From Runella sp. (GTDB taxonomy: Bacteria > Bacteroidota > Bacteroidia > Cytophagales > Spirosomataceae): DNA of 45,522 nucleotides. Shown here one piece after another: positions 7,988-17,560 of the stretch (the first letter of the stretch is position 1; the number at the start of each line of letters is the position of its first letter). The position numbers were made by a program, and so were the translations under genes. Below the pieces are notes generated by a model that searched no databases, was not told the origin of the DNA, and saw only the letters and a program-made list of their open reading frames with translations. Where the stretch lies: assembly GCA_023254175.1 (NCBI GenBank), contig JALQYJ010000066.1, positions 1 to 45,522 on the forward strand, written 5' to 3'.

Positions 7988-10180
7988 TTATTTTGCTCCT
8001 GTGGGGCAGTGTTCTTTCAAGTACTTGGTAAATAGTGTATTCAAGTGCTTCGATGTGCCTTCACCTTCGTATATTCCGTGCGAGCGGTTAGGGTAAGGCA
8101 TAAACTGGAACTGTTTGTTGTGTTTAATAAACTCGTTGACCAATCGCTCGGCATTTTGGTAATGAACGTTATCGTCGCCCGTACCGTGGATGTACAACAA
8201 GTTTTGAGTCGATTGTAGTTTGTGGGCGTGTGTGATGGGCGAACCCGCTACAAAGTCCTCGCGATTTTCTTGCGGAATCCCCATGTAGCGTTCTTGGTAA
8301 ATATTATCGTAGGTCAGTTGGTCGGCCACGGCAGCTACGGCAATGCCGGTTTTGAACAAAGCAGGGTATTGGAACAACAAGTTGAGGGTAGACGAACCCC
8401 CGCCGCTCCATCCGTGTACTGCTACGCGGCTAGTGTCAATAAACGAATTTTTCTCAAACATCGCTTTTGCACCCATGGCCATGTCACGGATATTGATGAC
8501 GCCAATTTTACGATAAATGGCTTTTCTCCAAGCCCTTCCGCGTGGCGAAGGTGTGCCACGATTGTCAACTGACGCGTAGATGTAGCCATCTTTGGCCATA
8601 TCACCAGCGTACAAGCCATTTCTGCCAGTCCCCCAACTATCGCGGACAGTCGCACTGGCAGGTTCACCGTACACAGTAAATACGATAGGATATTTTTTCG
8701 TGGGGTCAAAGTTGGTAGGTTTTACCATCCAAGCATCCAGTTCGATGCCATCCTCCGTTTTTACTTTAAAAAACTCTACTCGCTTGGGGGCATCTGCTTT
8801 GGCTGCCAATTTTTTAGAAATATCGTCGGCATCTTTCAGGGCCTTGTGTTCTGGCAAGCGAATCCATTCGTTCATGGGCGATGTGTTAGCATTTGAAAAC
8901 GAATGTGATGCCCATGTGGCGTTAGGGGAGAGGTCGTAGCGGTGCGAACCCGACTGGTCGGCAGGAGAAATGCGCTCTGCTTGTTTGCTGCCGTCAAGCG
9001 GGGTACGGTACAAATAGCTTTGAGTGGCATTTTCGGGAGATGCCATAAAGTACAACTGGTTGTTTTTTTCATCGACTAACACCACCGAAATGATGTCATA
9101 GTTACCAGTAGTGATGCACTTTTCGCTTTTTCCATCGCGCGCTACGCGGTACATATGGCGCCAGCCGTCTTTTTCGCTCATCCACAAAAATTCTTTTCCG
9201 CCATTAATCCAATCCCAGCCTTCAGGAGTTTCGCTCCACGAGTAGCTGCTTTTGGTTTCAACCCATGCGTCGTCGCGGTCGGTATAAAACTCGGTTGTTT
9301 TTCCCGTTTTAATATCAGCCGCTAAGATTTTTGATTCATTTTGTTTTCGGTTTAGCTGCTGCATGATGAGTTCATTGGCACTTCCCCACTCCATGCGAGG
9401 TATGTACGTATTTCCTGGATCATCAGGGGTGCTCATCCATTTGGTAGCTCCGCCGTTGGCACTTACTACCCCGATTTTATACGGTGAAGGACGCTCGCCC
9501 ACTTTTGGGTATTCCACAGGGACGTTGAAGGCATAAATTGAGTCGGTGTTATTAATCATCAAGAAATTACGGATTTTGGTAGCATCAATTTGCCAATACG
9601 CAATATTCTTGCTGTCGGGGCTCCAGCGGAAACCATCGCGGCAGTCAAATTCTTCCTCGTACACCCAGTCAAACGTACCGTTGATGAGTCGGGTGGTGCC
9701 GTCTTTGGTGAGGGCGGTAATTTTACCCGAGGTAAGGTCTTCTGAGTACACATTGCGCTCACTCACATAAGCTACCTTTCTGCTATCAGGAGAAAATTTG
9801 GCAAACATTAGGGATGAAACAGGACGCCCTTTACCGAGTTGGGTGAGGATGTTTTTATCTAAATCTAGTACCCAGTAATCACCACGCGTATCGTAACGCC
9901 AAACGCGCTGAGTGTTGGTGTAAATAAGTACTTTACGAAAATCATTCGAATACGTGTAACTACGTACGTTCAAAGGCTCGGTTTTGCCTGCGGGAGTGAG
10001 CTGTGCTGCAGTTACTACAACCTTTTTTTGTAATTCGGGCAAAGTGTATTGGACAATTTCTTTGTTTTCTACCCGATAATAAGCGTTGCCATCCTTGGTC
10101 CACTGAAGGCCACGGTTAAATTGGGCCAATAAAGTACTGCTGACGAAGAGAAGTGTAAGGAAAAACGAGGTATGTTTCAT
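7988..10180 (-). CDS. Secreted dipeptidyl-peptidase IV-like serine peptidase (S9B)
   Basis: 730 residues with a signal peptide (MKHTSFFLTLLFVSSTLLAQ). Residues about 80-440 are a DPP-IV N-terminal beta-propeller (FSPDSRKVAYVSERN, FDWVYEEEF with the Glu-Glu pair that binds the substrate amino end, FRWSPDSKNIAYW). Residues about 490-730 are the S9 catalytic domain with Ser592 in GWSGGG, Asp669 in GTGDDNVHY and His701 in SHGIYEG. The family removes X-Pro or X-Ala dipeptides from peptide N-termini in the periplasm. Its ATG overlaps the stop of the M48 protease gene upstream (ATGA overlap), so the two are translationally coupled. The function is confident; the natural peptides are unknown. Confidence 0.95.
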   Translation of the reverse strand: MKHTSFFLTLLFVSSTLLAQFNRGLQWTKDGNAYYRVENKEIVQYTLPELQKKVVVTAAQLTPAGKTEPLNVRSYTYSNDFRKVLIYTNTQRVWRYDTRGDYWVLDLDKNILTQLGKGRPVSSLMFAKFSPDSRKVAYVSERNVYSEDLTSGKITALTKDGTTRLINGTFDWVYEEEFDCRDGFRWSPDSKNIAYWQIDATKIRNFLMINNTDSIYAFNVPVEYPKVGERPSPYKIGVVSANGGATKWMSTPDDPGNTYIPRMEWGSANELIMQQLNRKQNESKILAADIKTGKTTEFYTDRDDAWVETKSSYSWSETPEGWDWINGGKEFLWMSEKDGWRHMYRVARDGKSEKCITTGNYDIISVVLVDEKNNQLYFMASPENATQSYLYRTPLDGSKQAERISPADQSGSHRYDLSPNATWASHSFSNANTSPMNEWIRLPEHKALKDADDISKKLAAKADAPKRVEFFKVKTEDGIELDAWMVKPTNFDPTKKYPIVFTVYGEPASATVRDSWGTGRNGLYAGDMAKDGYIYASVDNRGTPSPRGRAWRKAIYRKIGVINIRDMAMGAKAMFEKNSFIDTSRVAVHGWSGGGSSTLNLLFQYPALFKTGIAVAAVADQLTYDNIYQERYMGIPQENREDFVAGSPITHAHKLQSTQNLLYIHGTGDDNVHYQNAERLVNEFIKHNKQFQFMPYPNRSHGIYEGEGTSKHLNTLFTKYLKEHCPTGAK

Positions 10181-10989
10181 TGGTTGCGGTATTTAGCCAT
10201 TGCTTCTTTTATTTTAACGATTCGATTTTCAGGATTGGGGTGGGTACTTTGAAACTCCGCTGGGCGATTGGGGCCGCCTGCCTCTGCCAAAATTTCCATA
10301 ACCTGCACCATGGCCTCAGGGTCACGACCCGTTTGTACCATGTATTTTACTCCAAAATCATCAGCTTCTAACTCATCGTCGCGGCCATATTTGAGGTTCA
10401 TAAGATTAGCAACGTACTGAGCAATATAGGCTCCACTGCTAGGTGAATTGGAATCGGTCAGGACGGTGGAGGCAGCTCCTGCCAGTCCTCCAATAAGTTC
10501 TTGTTGGGCCATTTGTTGGGCTGAGTGACGGCCAATAACGTGACCGATTTCGTGCCCCAGTACCCCTGCCAACTGGTCTTCAGTTTTGAGTCGTTTGAGT
10601 AAACCCATGGTAATAAAAATTTGACCACCTGGGACGGCAAACGCGTTAATGGTTTCGGGGTCGGCCAAAACGTGGAAGTCAAACTGGTAAGGTGAATCTT
10701 TTGCTTCGGTACTTTGAACGATTCCTTGTCCCACTTTTTTGACCAAAAACTGCACTTTTTCGTCACGATAAAGTCCACCATATTCGGCAGCCATTTGTGG
10801 AGCGCTTTGAAGTCCAATGGCCACTTCTTCTTGTGGAGTGAGGCTAACCTGTTGTTTTTTACCCGTTACGGGATTGACTTGGGTTTTACTGAAGTACCCA
10901 AAAAGTGCAACGACAGCCATGATAATCCCAATCAATAGCCGTCCACCAATTCGCGAACGCTGCATAGATTTCTTAGGGTTAAAATTCAA
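10177..10989 (-). CDS. M48-family zinc metallopeptidase (LoiP/YggG-like)
   Basis: 270 residues. An N-terminal membrane segment (about 15-32, GGRLLIGIIMAVVALFGYF) anchors a soluble protease domain. The zinc motif HEIGH lies in VLGHEIGHVIGRHSAQQ, and the third ligand Glu in ELEADDFGVKYM, as in M48C proteins. Such proteases act in the periplasm or membrane on damaged or misfolded proteins. The usual lipobox of the family was not found, so anchoring is through the helix. The gene is 39 bases downstream of the nucleoside transporter and overlaps the DPP-IV-like gene by 4 bases. Confidence 0.93.
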   Translation of the reverse strand: MNFNPKKSMQRSRIGGRLLIGIIMAVVALFGYFSKTQVNPVTGKKQQVSLTPQEEVAIGLQSAPQMAAEYGGLYRDEKVQFLVKKVGQGIVQSTEAKDSPYQFDFHVLADPETINAFAVPGGQIFITMGLLKRLKTEDQLAGVLGHEIGHVIGRHSAQQMAQQELIGGLAGAASTVLTDSNSPSSGAYIAQYVANLMNLKYGRDDELEADDFGVKYMVQTGRDPEAMVQVMEILAEAGGPNRPAEFQSTHPNPENRIVKIKEAMAKYRNQ

Positions 10990-11028
10990 CTTCCCGAAAG
11001 TTGAGCTAGGAGGTGAAGGTATAAAATA

Positions 11029-12267
11029 TTAAAGTAGAAGTCCTGCAAGTGTAGCCGACATATACGAAGCCAACGTGCCACAAACCAGCGCTTTAAAGCC
11101 CAATCGTGCCAAATCAGAGCGGCGACTTGGAGCCAATTCGCTAATACCACCTACTTGGATAGCAATAGAACTAAAGTTCGCAAACCCACAAAGCGCAAAA
11201 CTGGCAATGGCTATCGTTTTAGGGTCTAAGGTGTCTTTAATTTTAACCAAGTCGAGGTAGGCTACAAACTCGTTGATAACCATTTTAGTACCCATCAATG
11301 AGCCCGCTACTTCAACATCCTTAGAGGGAACCCCCATGGCCCACGCAAATACTGAGAAGACTTTGCCCAAAAGATAATTGAGACTCAACTCAGGAAACGC
11401 AAATAAGCCCCCTGCTTTACCGAGGCAAAAATCAAGCAAGCCAATCAAGGCTATAAAACCAATCAACATCGCTATTACGTTGAACCCTACTTTGAGTCCT
11501 TCACTAGCACCTGCTGCAATGGCATCGAGTAGATTGGCGTGTGATTTTTTAATTTCAAGCTTTACCACCCCTTTGGTTTCGGAGGTTTCGGTTTCGGGGA
11601 AAACAATTTTGGCAATGACCAAAGCCCCCGGAGCCGCCATCAAACTTGCAGCAATCAAATACGGAGCAGGAACACCCAATTTGATATACGTTGCCATAAC
11701 TCCACCCGCAATACAGGCAAAACTACCCGTCATTGAAGCTAAAAGCTCAGAATTAGTCATTCCTTTTAGATAGGGCTTAATCATGATTTGAGCTTCCACT
11801 TGTCCTACAAAAGCCGAGGCAACGTTTGACAAGGCTTCGGCACCACTAACGCCCATGAGCCATTTCATCAGTCGAGCCAACACCGCCACAATGCGCTGCA
11901 TGAGCCCAATGTGATAAAGCATATTTACCAATACCGCCACAAAAATGATGGTGGGAATGATGCTAAAGAAGAAAATAAAGCTGTTTCCTTCTCCAAAAGC
12001 TTTACTTAAAATAGAAGGTTTTACCAATGGACTAAAAACAAACTCAGCCCCTTTGTCAGAAAAGCTGAGCGTCTTTTGGACTGCACGCCCTAACCAATCG
12101 AAAATAGATTGACCAACTGAAGTTTTTAGAATAAAAACAGCCAATCCAAATTGCAATCCCAAACCAACGCCCACCGTGCGAAAGTTGATTGCTTTGCGAT
12201 TGTTTGACATCGCATAAGCAATGCCCAAAATTAAGACGACTCCAATAATTCCGGTAAAACGTTCCAT
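11029..12267 (-). CDS. nupC: Concentrative nucleoside transporter (NupC/CNT family)
   Basis: 412 residues, largely hydrophobic, with the CNT order of segments: an N-terminal three-helix bundle, FIFFFSIIPTIIFVAVLVNMLY, the GVSGAEALSNVASAF motif, GQVEAQIMIKPYL, and near the end NEFVAYLDL and ALCGFANFSSIAIQVGG. These motifs form the nucleoside and cation sites in the family. It imports nucleosides with protons or sodium across the inner membrane. It may lead an operon with the M48 and S9 genes (39-base gap). It is transcribed away from the aconitase gene with 219 bases between starts; no good -7 box was found for this strand. Confidence 0.93.
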   Translation of the reverse strand: MERFTGIIGVVLILGIAYAMSNNRKAINFRTVGVGLGLQFGLAVFILKTSVGQSIFDWLGRAVQKTLSFSDKGAEFVFSPLVKPSILSKAFGEGNSFIFFFSIIPTIIFVAVLVNMLYHIGLMQRIVAVLARLMKWLMGVSGAEALSNVASAFVGQVEAQIMIKPYLKGMTNSELLASMTGSFACIAGGVMATYIKLGVPAPYLIAASLMAAPGALVIAKIVFPETETSETKGVVKLEIKKSHANLLDAIAAGASEGLKVGFNVIAMLIGFIALIGLLDFCLGKAGGLFAFPELSLNYLLGKVFSVFAWAMGVPSKDVEVAGSLMGTKMVINEFVAYLDLVKIKDTLDPKTIAIASFALCGFANFSSIAIQVGGISELAPSRRSDLARLGFKALVCGTLASYMSATLAGLLL

Positions 12268-12486
12268 GAAGTGTGTAATGAAGACTTATAGTTAGGTTTA
12301 ATAGTTGATTGAATCAAGCGAGTAAAGATAGGAAGGTGATCAAAGAATAAAAAATATATTCTACCTGAAAACCGATATTGATGGTCAACTAGCGACTTTC
12401 TACAACTATTTAGCAAGAAATTTAGGGTATTTTGCTTTACAGTTTGTAGTTTTATGGCCTGAAAGTTAACTCATCTATTTAATACC

Positions 12487-14760
12487 ATGGCGTTATTCGA
12501 TTTAGATATGATGCAGGGCCTCTATGCCAAACTCGGCGGGAGAGTAGAAGCTGCACGTAAAGTAGTAGGACGTCCTTTAACCTACACAGAGAAAATTTTG
12601 TACGCGCACCTTACGCAAGGTGATGCCACTACTGTTTACGAGCGAGGTAAATCATACGTCGACTTTGGCCCAGACCGCGTAGCGATGCAAGATGCAACTG
12701 CCCAAATGGCATTGTTGCAATTTATGCAGGCAGGTCGCCCAAAAGTAGCCGTTCCTTCCACTGTTCACTGCGACCACTTGATTACAGCGCAAGTCGGCTC
12801 TTCTCAAGATTTGAGCAAAGCTGTGGTTGAAAACCAAGAAGTGTATGATTTCTTGTCTTCTGTATCCAATAAATATGGCATTGGTTTCTGGAAAGCAGGC
12901 GCGGGTATCATTCACCAAGTAGTGATTGAAAACTACGCCTTCCCAGGAGGAATGATGATCGGGACCGACTCACACACTGTAAACGCGGGTGGTTTGGGAA
13001 TGATTGCAATTGGGGTAGGTGGGGCTGATGCGTGCGACGTAATGGCGGGCCTTCCTTGGGAGCTTAAATTTCCTAAATTGATTGGGGTTAAGTTAACAGG
13101 TAAATTGAATGGCTGGGCTTCTCCAAAAGACGTTATTTTGAAAGTAGCTGGTATCCTCACTGTAAAAGGAGGAACGGGGGCTATTGTTGAGTACTTTGGT
13201 GAAGGTGCCACTTCAATGTCTTGTACTGGTAAAGGTACTATCTGTAACATGGGTGCCGAAATCGGTGCAACGACTTCTACTTTTGCGTACGATGAGTCGA
13301 TGGAGCGCTATTTGCGTTCTACAGGCCGTGATGCCGTAGCTGACCTTGCTAACTCGGTGAAAGAACACCTTACTGCTGATGCAGGGGTTTACGAAGAACC
13401 AGAAAAATATTTTGACCAAGTAATTGAAATCAATCTTTCGGAGCTTGAGCCACACTTGAACGGACCTTTCACTCCAGATTTAGCGACGCCAATTTCTAAA
13501 ATGAAAGAAACTGCTGCTGCAAATGGCTGGCCAACTAAAGTAGAAGTAGGTTTGATTGGTTCTTGTACTAACTCTTCGTACGAAGATATCGCTCGTGCGG
13601 CTTCGTTGGCAAAACAAGTGGCTTCGAAAAACCTTAAAACAAAGGCAGAGTTTACGATTACTCCAGGCTCTGAGCAAGTTCGCTATACAATCGAGCGCGA
13701 TGGTTTCTTGGATACATTCGATGAAATCGGAGCGAAAGTATTTGCAAACGCTTGCGGCCCTTGTATTGGTATGTGGGCGCGTGTAGGGGCTGAAAAACAA
13801 GAGCGTAATACTATCGTTCATTCGTTCAACCGTAACTTCGCAAAACGTGCCGATGGTAACCCAAATACCTTGGCGTTTGTGGCGTCTCCTGAATTGGTGA
13901 CAGCGTTGGCCATTGCGGGTGACTTGACGTTTAACCCTATCACAGATACACTTACCAACGAAAACGGTGAGCAAGTAAAATTGGATCCTCCAACGGGCGA
14001 CGAATTGCCGCCACGTGGTTTCGATGTTGAGGATGCAGGTTATCAAGCTCCAGCCGAAGATGGAAGCGAGGTTCAAGTAGCGGTTTCGCCAACGTCTAAC
14101 CGCCTCCAATTGCTCGACCCATTTGCTGCTTGGGAAGGTACAGACATCAAAGGCTTGAAATTATTGATTAAAGCCAAAGGTAAGTGTACTACTGACCATA
14201 TTTCAATGGCGGGCCCATGGTTGAAGTACCGTGGTCACTTGGATAATATCTCTAACAACTTGTTGATTGGTGCCGTTAACTTTTTCAACGAGAAGACTGA
14301 TAACGTGAAGAACCAATTGACAGGTGAATACGGTCCTGTACCAGCGACCCAGCGTGCTTACAAAGCAGCGGGTATTGGTTCAATCGTGGTGGGAGATGAA
14401 AACTACGGTGAAGGTTCATCACGCGAGCACGCGGCGATGGAGCCACGACACTTGGGAGTTCGTGCGGTATTGGTAAAATCTTTTGCTCGTATCCACGAAA
14501 CTAATTTGAAGAAACAAGGTATGTTGGCCTTGACGTTTGCTGATAAAGCAGATTACGATAAAATCCAAGAAAACGATTCAATCGACATCGTTGGATTGAC
14601 AGAGTTTGCTCCAGGAAAACCACTTACCATTGTATTGAATCACGAAGATGGCTCGAAAGATGAAATCGTTGTGAATCACACTTATAATGAACAACAAATT
14701 GAGTGGTTTAAAGCAGGTGCTGCCCTCAATATCATCCGTGCTCAAGTAGCAGGGAATTAA
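12487..14760 (+). CDS. acn: Aconitate hydratase, mitochondrial type
   Basis: 757 residues, the usual length for the mitochondrial-type aconitases of Bacteroidota. The three 4Fe-4S cluster cysteines are Cys360 (IGSCTNSS), Cys423 and Cys426 ([10 protein letters not shown]). Other family motifs are present: TVHCDHLI at about 92-99, [11 protein letters not shown] at about 159-169, and the swivel-domain [15 protein letters not shown] near 640. It interconverts citrate and isocitrate in the TCA cycle. The codon usage, rich in GGT/GCT/CGT, suggests high expression. Two hairpins follow the stop codon. It is monocistronic and divergent from nupC. Confidence 0.97.
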   Translation: MALFDLDMMQGLYAKLGGRVEAARKVVGRPLTYTEKILYAHLTQGDATTVYERGKSYVDFGPDRVAMQDATAQMALLQFMQAGRPKVAVPSTVHCDHLITAQVGSSQDLSKAVVENQEVYDFLSSVSNKYGIGFWKAGAGIIHQVVIENYAFPGGMMIGTDSHTVNAGGLGMIAIGVGGADACDVMAGLPWELKFPKLIGVKLTGKLNGWASPKDVILKVAGILTVKGGTGAIVEYFGEGATSMSCTGKGTICNMGAEIGATTSTFAYDESMERYLRSTGRDAVADLANSVKEHLTADAGVYEEPEKYFDQVIEINLSELEPHLNGPFTPDLATPISKMKETAAANGWPTKVEVGLIGSCTNSSYEDIARAASLAKQVASKNLKTKAEFTITPGSEQVRYTIERDGFLDTFDEIGAKVFANACGPCIGMWARVGAEKQERNTIVHSFNRNFAKRADGNPNTLAFVASPELVTALAIAGDLTFNPITDTLTNENGEQVKLDPPTGDELPPRGFDVEDAGYQAPAEDGSEVQVAVSPTSNRLQLLDPFAAWEGTDIKGLKLLIKAKGKCTTDHISMAGPWLKYRGHLDNISNNLLIGAVNFFNEKTDNVKNQLTGEYGPVPATQRAYKAAGIGSIVVGDENYGEGSSREHAAMEPRHLGVRAVLVKSFARIHETNLKKQGMLALTFADKADYDKIQENDSIDIVGLTEFAPGKPLTIVLNHEDGSKDEIVVNHTYNEQQIEWFKAGAALNIIRAQVAGN

Positions 14761-14761
14761 T

Positions 14762-14804
14762 ATCAATTAGACTTTCTTAGTGTAACTTGGAAAGTCTAAT
14801 TGAT
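14762..14804 (+). repeat. Perfect 15-bp inverted repeat after aconitase
   Basis: ATCAATTAGACTTTC (14762-14776) is an exact reverse complement of 14790-14804, with a 13-base loop. It begins one base after the aconitase stop. There is no T-run after it, so it may stabilise the mRNA 3' end or act with the next hairpin. Its right arm, AACTTGGAAAGTCT, resembles the arms of two other hairpins in this window. Confidence 0.7.
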
Positions 14805-14812
14805 GCTTACTG

Positions 14813-14861
14813 ACCTTCCAATGTTTAGCCACTCTTTTGGGCAAAACTTGGAAGGTTTTTT
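14813..14861 (+). terminator. Rho-independent terminator of aconitase gene
   Basis: ACCTTCCAATGTTTAGCC (14813 onward) pairs imperfectly with GGGCAAAACTTGGAAGGT (ending 14856), followed at once by a run of T. It sits 53 bases past the aconitase stop and right after the perfect repeat at 14762-14804. Confidence 0.75.
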
Positions 14862-14877
14862 ATTGTACAAACCTTGT

Positions 14878-15036
14878 TTATAAGAGCGAAATACTCAATT
14901 GCCGCTTTTCTTTGGTCGCTTTTTGATCCATTTTACGATTGATGAATGCTCCACAACCCAGTCCAATGGGTAACTCAAGACGTAATCATCTCATGTTATT
15001 GGCGGCACTGCCAATAGCCATTCCAATGGCTGACAT
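14878..15036 (-). pseudogene. Decayed small glycine-zipper-like membrane protein gene
   Basis: The 304-base gap between aconitase and the M14 gene holds this on the minus strand. From the ATG at 15036 the frame reads MSAIGMAIGSAANNMR, then an in-frame TGA. The same frame continues LRLELPIGLGCGAFINRKM and a charged tail to a stop at 14878. The GxAIGxA and LGxGxGAxINxK pattern is that of small Bacteroidota proteins with two glycine-rich helices and a Lys-rich end. One stop codon and a missing N-terminal part suggest decay. A sequencing error at the TGA would be the alternative. Confidence 0.42.
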
Positions 15037-15064
15037 TCCAAGGCTTAGCCAACATTTCTAAAAG

Positions 15065-16972
15065 TTACTGTCCAATGACAATTTCTTTTTCCTGATACCC
15101 TCCTCGCGTTGAAAGGAGTTTTACTTTTGCTTTAATGCTTCCTAATTGGTTAAGTTTTACGCGGAAAACGCCTTCTTTTGTCTCGTTAGGGGTCGTATAA
15201 CCCGCGTAAATGGTTTTGTCAAATAAGGTGGGTTGCGTAATTACCACCTTTGCCTCTTCAAAACCTTTCAACAAATTTTTGTCAATGTCGAGAATTAAGC
15301 GGTCTTCTTGAACGATTTTGACGCGTTTAGCTTGCTCAAGGGCAACGGGAAGTTTACCCGTATTGCTCCATTTAACGCGAATTTCGTATTCTTTGTTTGG
15401 AAGTGCTTTGACCGAAACATCTTTAAACTCCACTTGTGGAAGTTCCATCGCCATGCCTAAGTTGAAAAGAGATTGTTTAGAAATCCAGGTTTCCAAATTC
15501 CAAGCGGGGCCGTTTTGGGCAAAAAACTTGGGGTGGAAACCGCCAATTTCTACTTCTCCCAAAATGGGGTGAGTGAGTTTAGTCCAAGGTTTAAAGCCAT
15601 TCTTCTTGTTGGCTTCATCGTCCCACATAAGACCGTCGTATTCGTCGTATTGACCATCTTTGTCGTAATCTTTCATGGCGCCGCCGTTCCATAATTCATC
15701 GCCATACCATACTGAGCCGTAATAAAAATACCCAAAATCAGGGCCGTGGCCAAACAAAGGTTGAGGTTTAGAAGGGTCGCCCGTGACGCGGTCGGTTTTG
15801 CTGCGCGTTGCATAGGTGTAATAGACATCACCCGCCCATGGATAGTTAGTGTGCGAAAGCCCAAGGCTGTCCATGTGTTTATAAATAGCCAAGTCAGTGG
15901 GAAACATACTTTCTTCGCTTTTCGACGTTGACGGCGGGCGCAAGTGCATGGGCACTCGCGTATCCATCGAGTTGACGACCGAAATATTGGGGTGTTGAAG
16001 CAACCACAATACCGTCGAACGCGTTTCAATTTCGCTTAACGGATAATCACCAGCTCCACCTTGGGTATAGCCTCGTCCTGTGAAATCTCCGCCTTGGTCG
16101 GGGCGCCAGTTTTCGGGGTAGTTGCGGTGGTTGTCGAGTCCCCCAATTCCGTCTTCGTTGTATTTGCCATCGCCATCGTTATCAATGCCCTCGGTATAAA
16201 CGAGCCATTCTCCTTTGCCTTCTTGCACGCGTTTCATCAAGCGAGAGTCGCGGGGGTCTAATACAAAGTCAGCCTTTTCTTTTTCGACTTTGGTCACTGC
16301 TTTTTTACGAATCTGATAAATGACTCCGTCACCGTCGAGGTCTTCTTCAGGGTCTTCGTCGAGCAAACCATCACGGTCATCATCTTTGGGGTGTACGGTA
16401 CTGCGATTTCGCTGGGCCGAAAACAAATACATAGTTGAGCCATCTGGGTTATTTTCGGGGCGTAAGTAAATGGTTTTTGTATCAATCAACTTGGTGATAG
16501 CAGCGTCTTTTCCGTAGTTATCAAGTAGGTGTTTGGTAAGCCACAAAACGGCCTCGCTGCTTGTTACTTCACCACTATGACGACCTGCTTCAAAGTAGGC
16601 AGCAGGCTTGTCGGTATGCTTGCCCGTTTTTTTGTTGGTGAGGGTCATTTGAAGAATAGGTCGGCCCTCGTAGCTTTTGGCAACTTCGTATAAATCAACG
16701 AGATTGGGGTATTGCTCTGCCCATTTACGGTACCAATGATACATCACATCGGGTGAGTGATAGACATCAAAAGAAAGCTTTTCGGAAGGGGTGTATTGAA
16801 CGTCTTTGAAATAATGTTTTTTGAAAAAACTTACCCCATGACGTTCTCCTTTGACGGTGTAGAATTTGTTAGCGGTGTCTTGTTCGGGCCATTTTGGTTC
16901 GGGGTAATAAGGTTTTTGTGCCCAAATACTGACAGAAATCAGTATGAGCGAAAGAGTAGAAAGGGTTTTCAT
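15065..16972 (-). CDS. Secreted M14-family zinc carboxypeptidase with calcium-like acidic insertions
   Basis: 635 residues with a signal peptide (MKTLSTLSLILISVSIWAQ). The M14 domain starts near residue 70. Zinc ligands are His132 and Glu135 (GRHSGE) and probably His343 (PMHLRP). NNPDG (about 174-178) and HRNYPENW with Asn283? and Arg284 around the substrate-carboxylate site are also seen. Between these motifs lie three Asp-rich stretches, DDDRDGLLDED (about 197-207), DLDGDG (211-216) and DNDGDGKYNEDG (264-275), and a fourth later (DYDKDGQYDEYDG). They look like calcium-binding DxDxDG loops. The C-terminal part (from about 530) is a beta-rich domain. It probably trims peptides outside the cytoplasm. 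The exact numbering of the Arg/Asn pair is approximate. Confidence 0.92.
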   Translation of the reverse strand: MKTLSTLSLILISVSIWAQKPYYPEPKWPEQDTANKFYTVKGERHGVSFFKKHYFKDVQYTPSEKLSFDVYHSPDVMYHWYRKWAEQYPNLVDLYEVAKSYEGRPILQMTLTNKKTGKHTDKPAAYFEAGRHSGEVTSSEAVLWLTKHLLDNYGKDAAITKLIDTKTIYLRPENNPDGSTMYLFSAQRNRSTVHPKDDDRDGLLDEDPEEDLDGDGVIYQIRKKAVTKVEKEKADFVLDPRDSRLMKRVQEGKGEWLVYTEGIDNDGDGKYNEDGIGGLDNHRNYPENWRPDQGGDFTGRGYTQGGAGDYPLSEIETRSTVLWLLQHPNISVVNSMDTRVPMHLRPPSTSKSEESMFPTDLAIYKHMDSLGLSHTNYPWAGDVYYTYATRSKTDRVTGDPSKPQPLFGHGPDFGYFYYGSVWYGDELWNGGAMKDYDKDGQYDEYDGLMWDDEANKKNGFKPWTKLTHPILGEVEIGGFHPKFFAQNGPAWNLETWISKQSLFNLGMAMELPQVEFKDVSVKALPNKEYEIRVKWSNTGKLPVALEQAKRVKIVQEDRLILDIDKNLLKGFEEAKVVITQPTLFDKTIYAGYTTPNETKEGVFRVKLNQLGSIKAKVKLLSTRGGYQEKEIVIGQ

Positions 16973-16988
16973 TGGAATTTAGAGAGTG

Positions 16989-17017
16989 TTGTTGAATGGG
17001 CAAATTAACTATTTTTG
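16989..17017 (+). promoter_or_regulatory. Putative promoter upstream of the TMEM220-like gene
   Basis: TTG at 16989-16991, an 18-base spacer and TATTTTTG at 17010-17017 (exact TAnnTTTG). Transcription would start near 17023, leaving a leader of about 190 bases before the ATG at 17211. The -7 box lies in a perfect palindrome, ATTTTTGGCCAAAAAT (17011-17026), in the divergent region shared with the M14 gene. Confidence 0.5.
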
Positions 17018-17210
17018 GCCAAAAATCTGTTATATGAATGTTTTTCATCAATTAGAATCGACGCCCGAATGAGAGATGTAGCTACTATATCTTCCAATGT
17101 TTCGCATCAAGTTCGCGCACTAACCGATGTGCGCGTGATGGACGTGCTTGCTCCCGTTCGGGAAGATTATCGGTAAAAAATGTGTAAAATTTAATCTAAC
17201 TAATAGAACT

Positions 17211-17555
17211 ATGAATCTGAAAAAAGTGGTTTCGCTGATATTAGCGATTTTGTTTACCTACTTTGTCGTGGTGCAGTATAACGACCCTGACCCAGAACTA
17301 TGGATGCCGATTTATGGGATTGCAGTAGCAGCGAGTTTGAGTATATTTTTTGGGAAAGCCCCCAACCGCTATGTGTTTTTTATTTTGGCAGGAGCGTATT
17401 TTTTAGCCGCTTTTCAACAGTGGCCTCCTAAGTACGAAGGGGTATTTTGGGGAGAAATGGCGATGCGTTCCATCAATATTGAGCTCGCCCGTGAATCATT
17501 GGGCTTGGCCATTAGTGCTATTGGAGTGATTATTTTGGGCTTTTTGCGGGCTTAA
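17211..17555 (+). CDS. Small TMEM220-like membrane protein
   Basis: 114 residues from the ATG at 17211; a longer frame from 17148 adds a charged, non-conserved tail and is less likely. Four hydrophobic helices are visible (about 5-22, 31-46, 53-70, 95-113). The motif VQYNDPDPELWMPIYG after helix 1 and the NIELARESLGL stretch before helix 4 are hallmarks of the TMEM220 family, whose function is unknown. It stands alone and is followed by a hairpin shared with the convergent Smr gene. Confidence 0.8.
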   Translation: MNLKKVVSLILAILFTYFVVVQYNDPDPELWMPIYGIAVAASLSIFFGKAPNRYVFFILAGAYFLAAFQQWPPKYEGVFWGEMAMRSINIELARESLGLAISAIGVIILGFLRA

Positions 17556-17560
17556 TGGAA

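Noticed and set aside
16180-16440. Dockerin or cellulosome domain in the M14 protein
   Set aside because: The DxDxDG loops lack the paired 22-residue repeat of dockerins and lie inside the catalytic domain.
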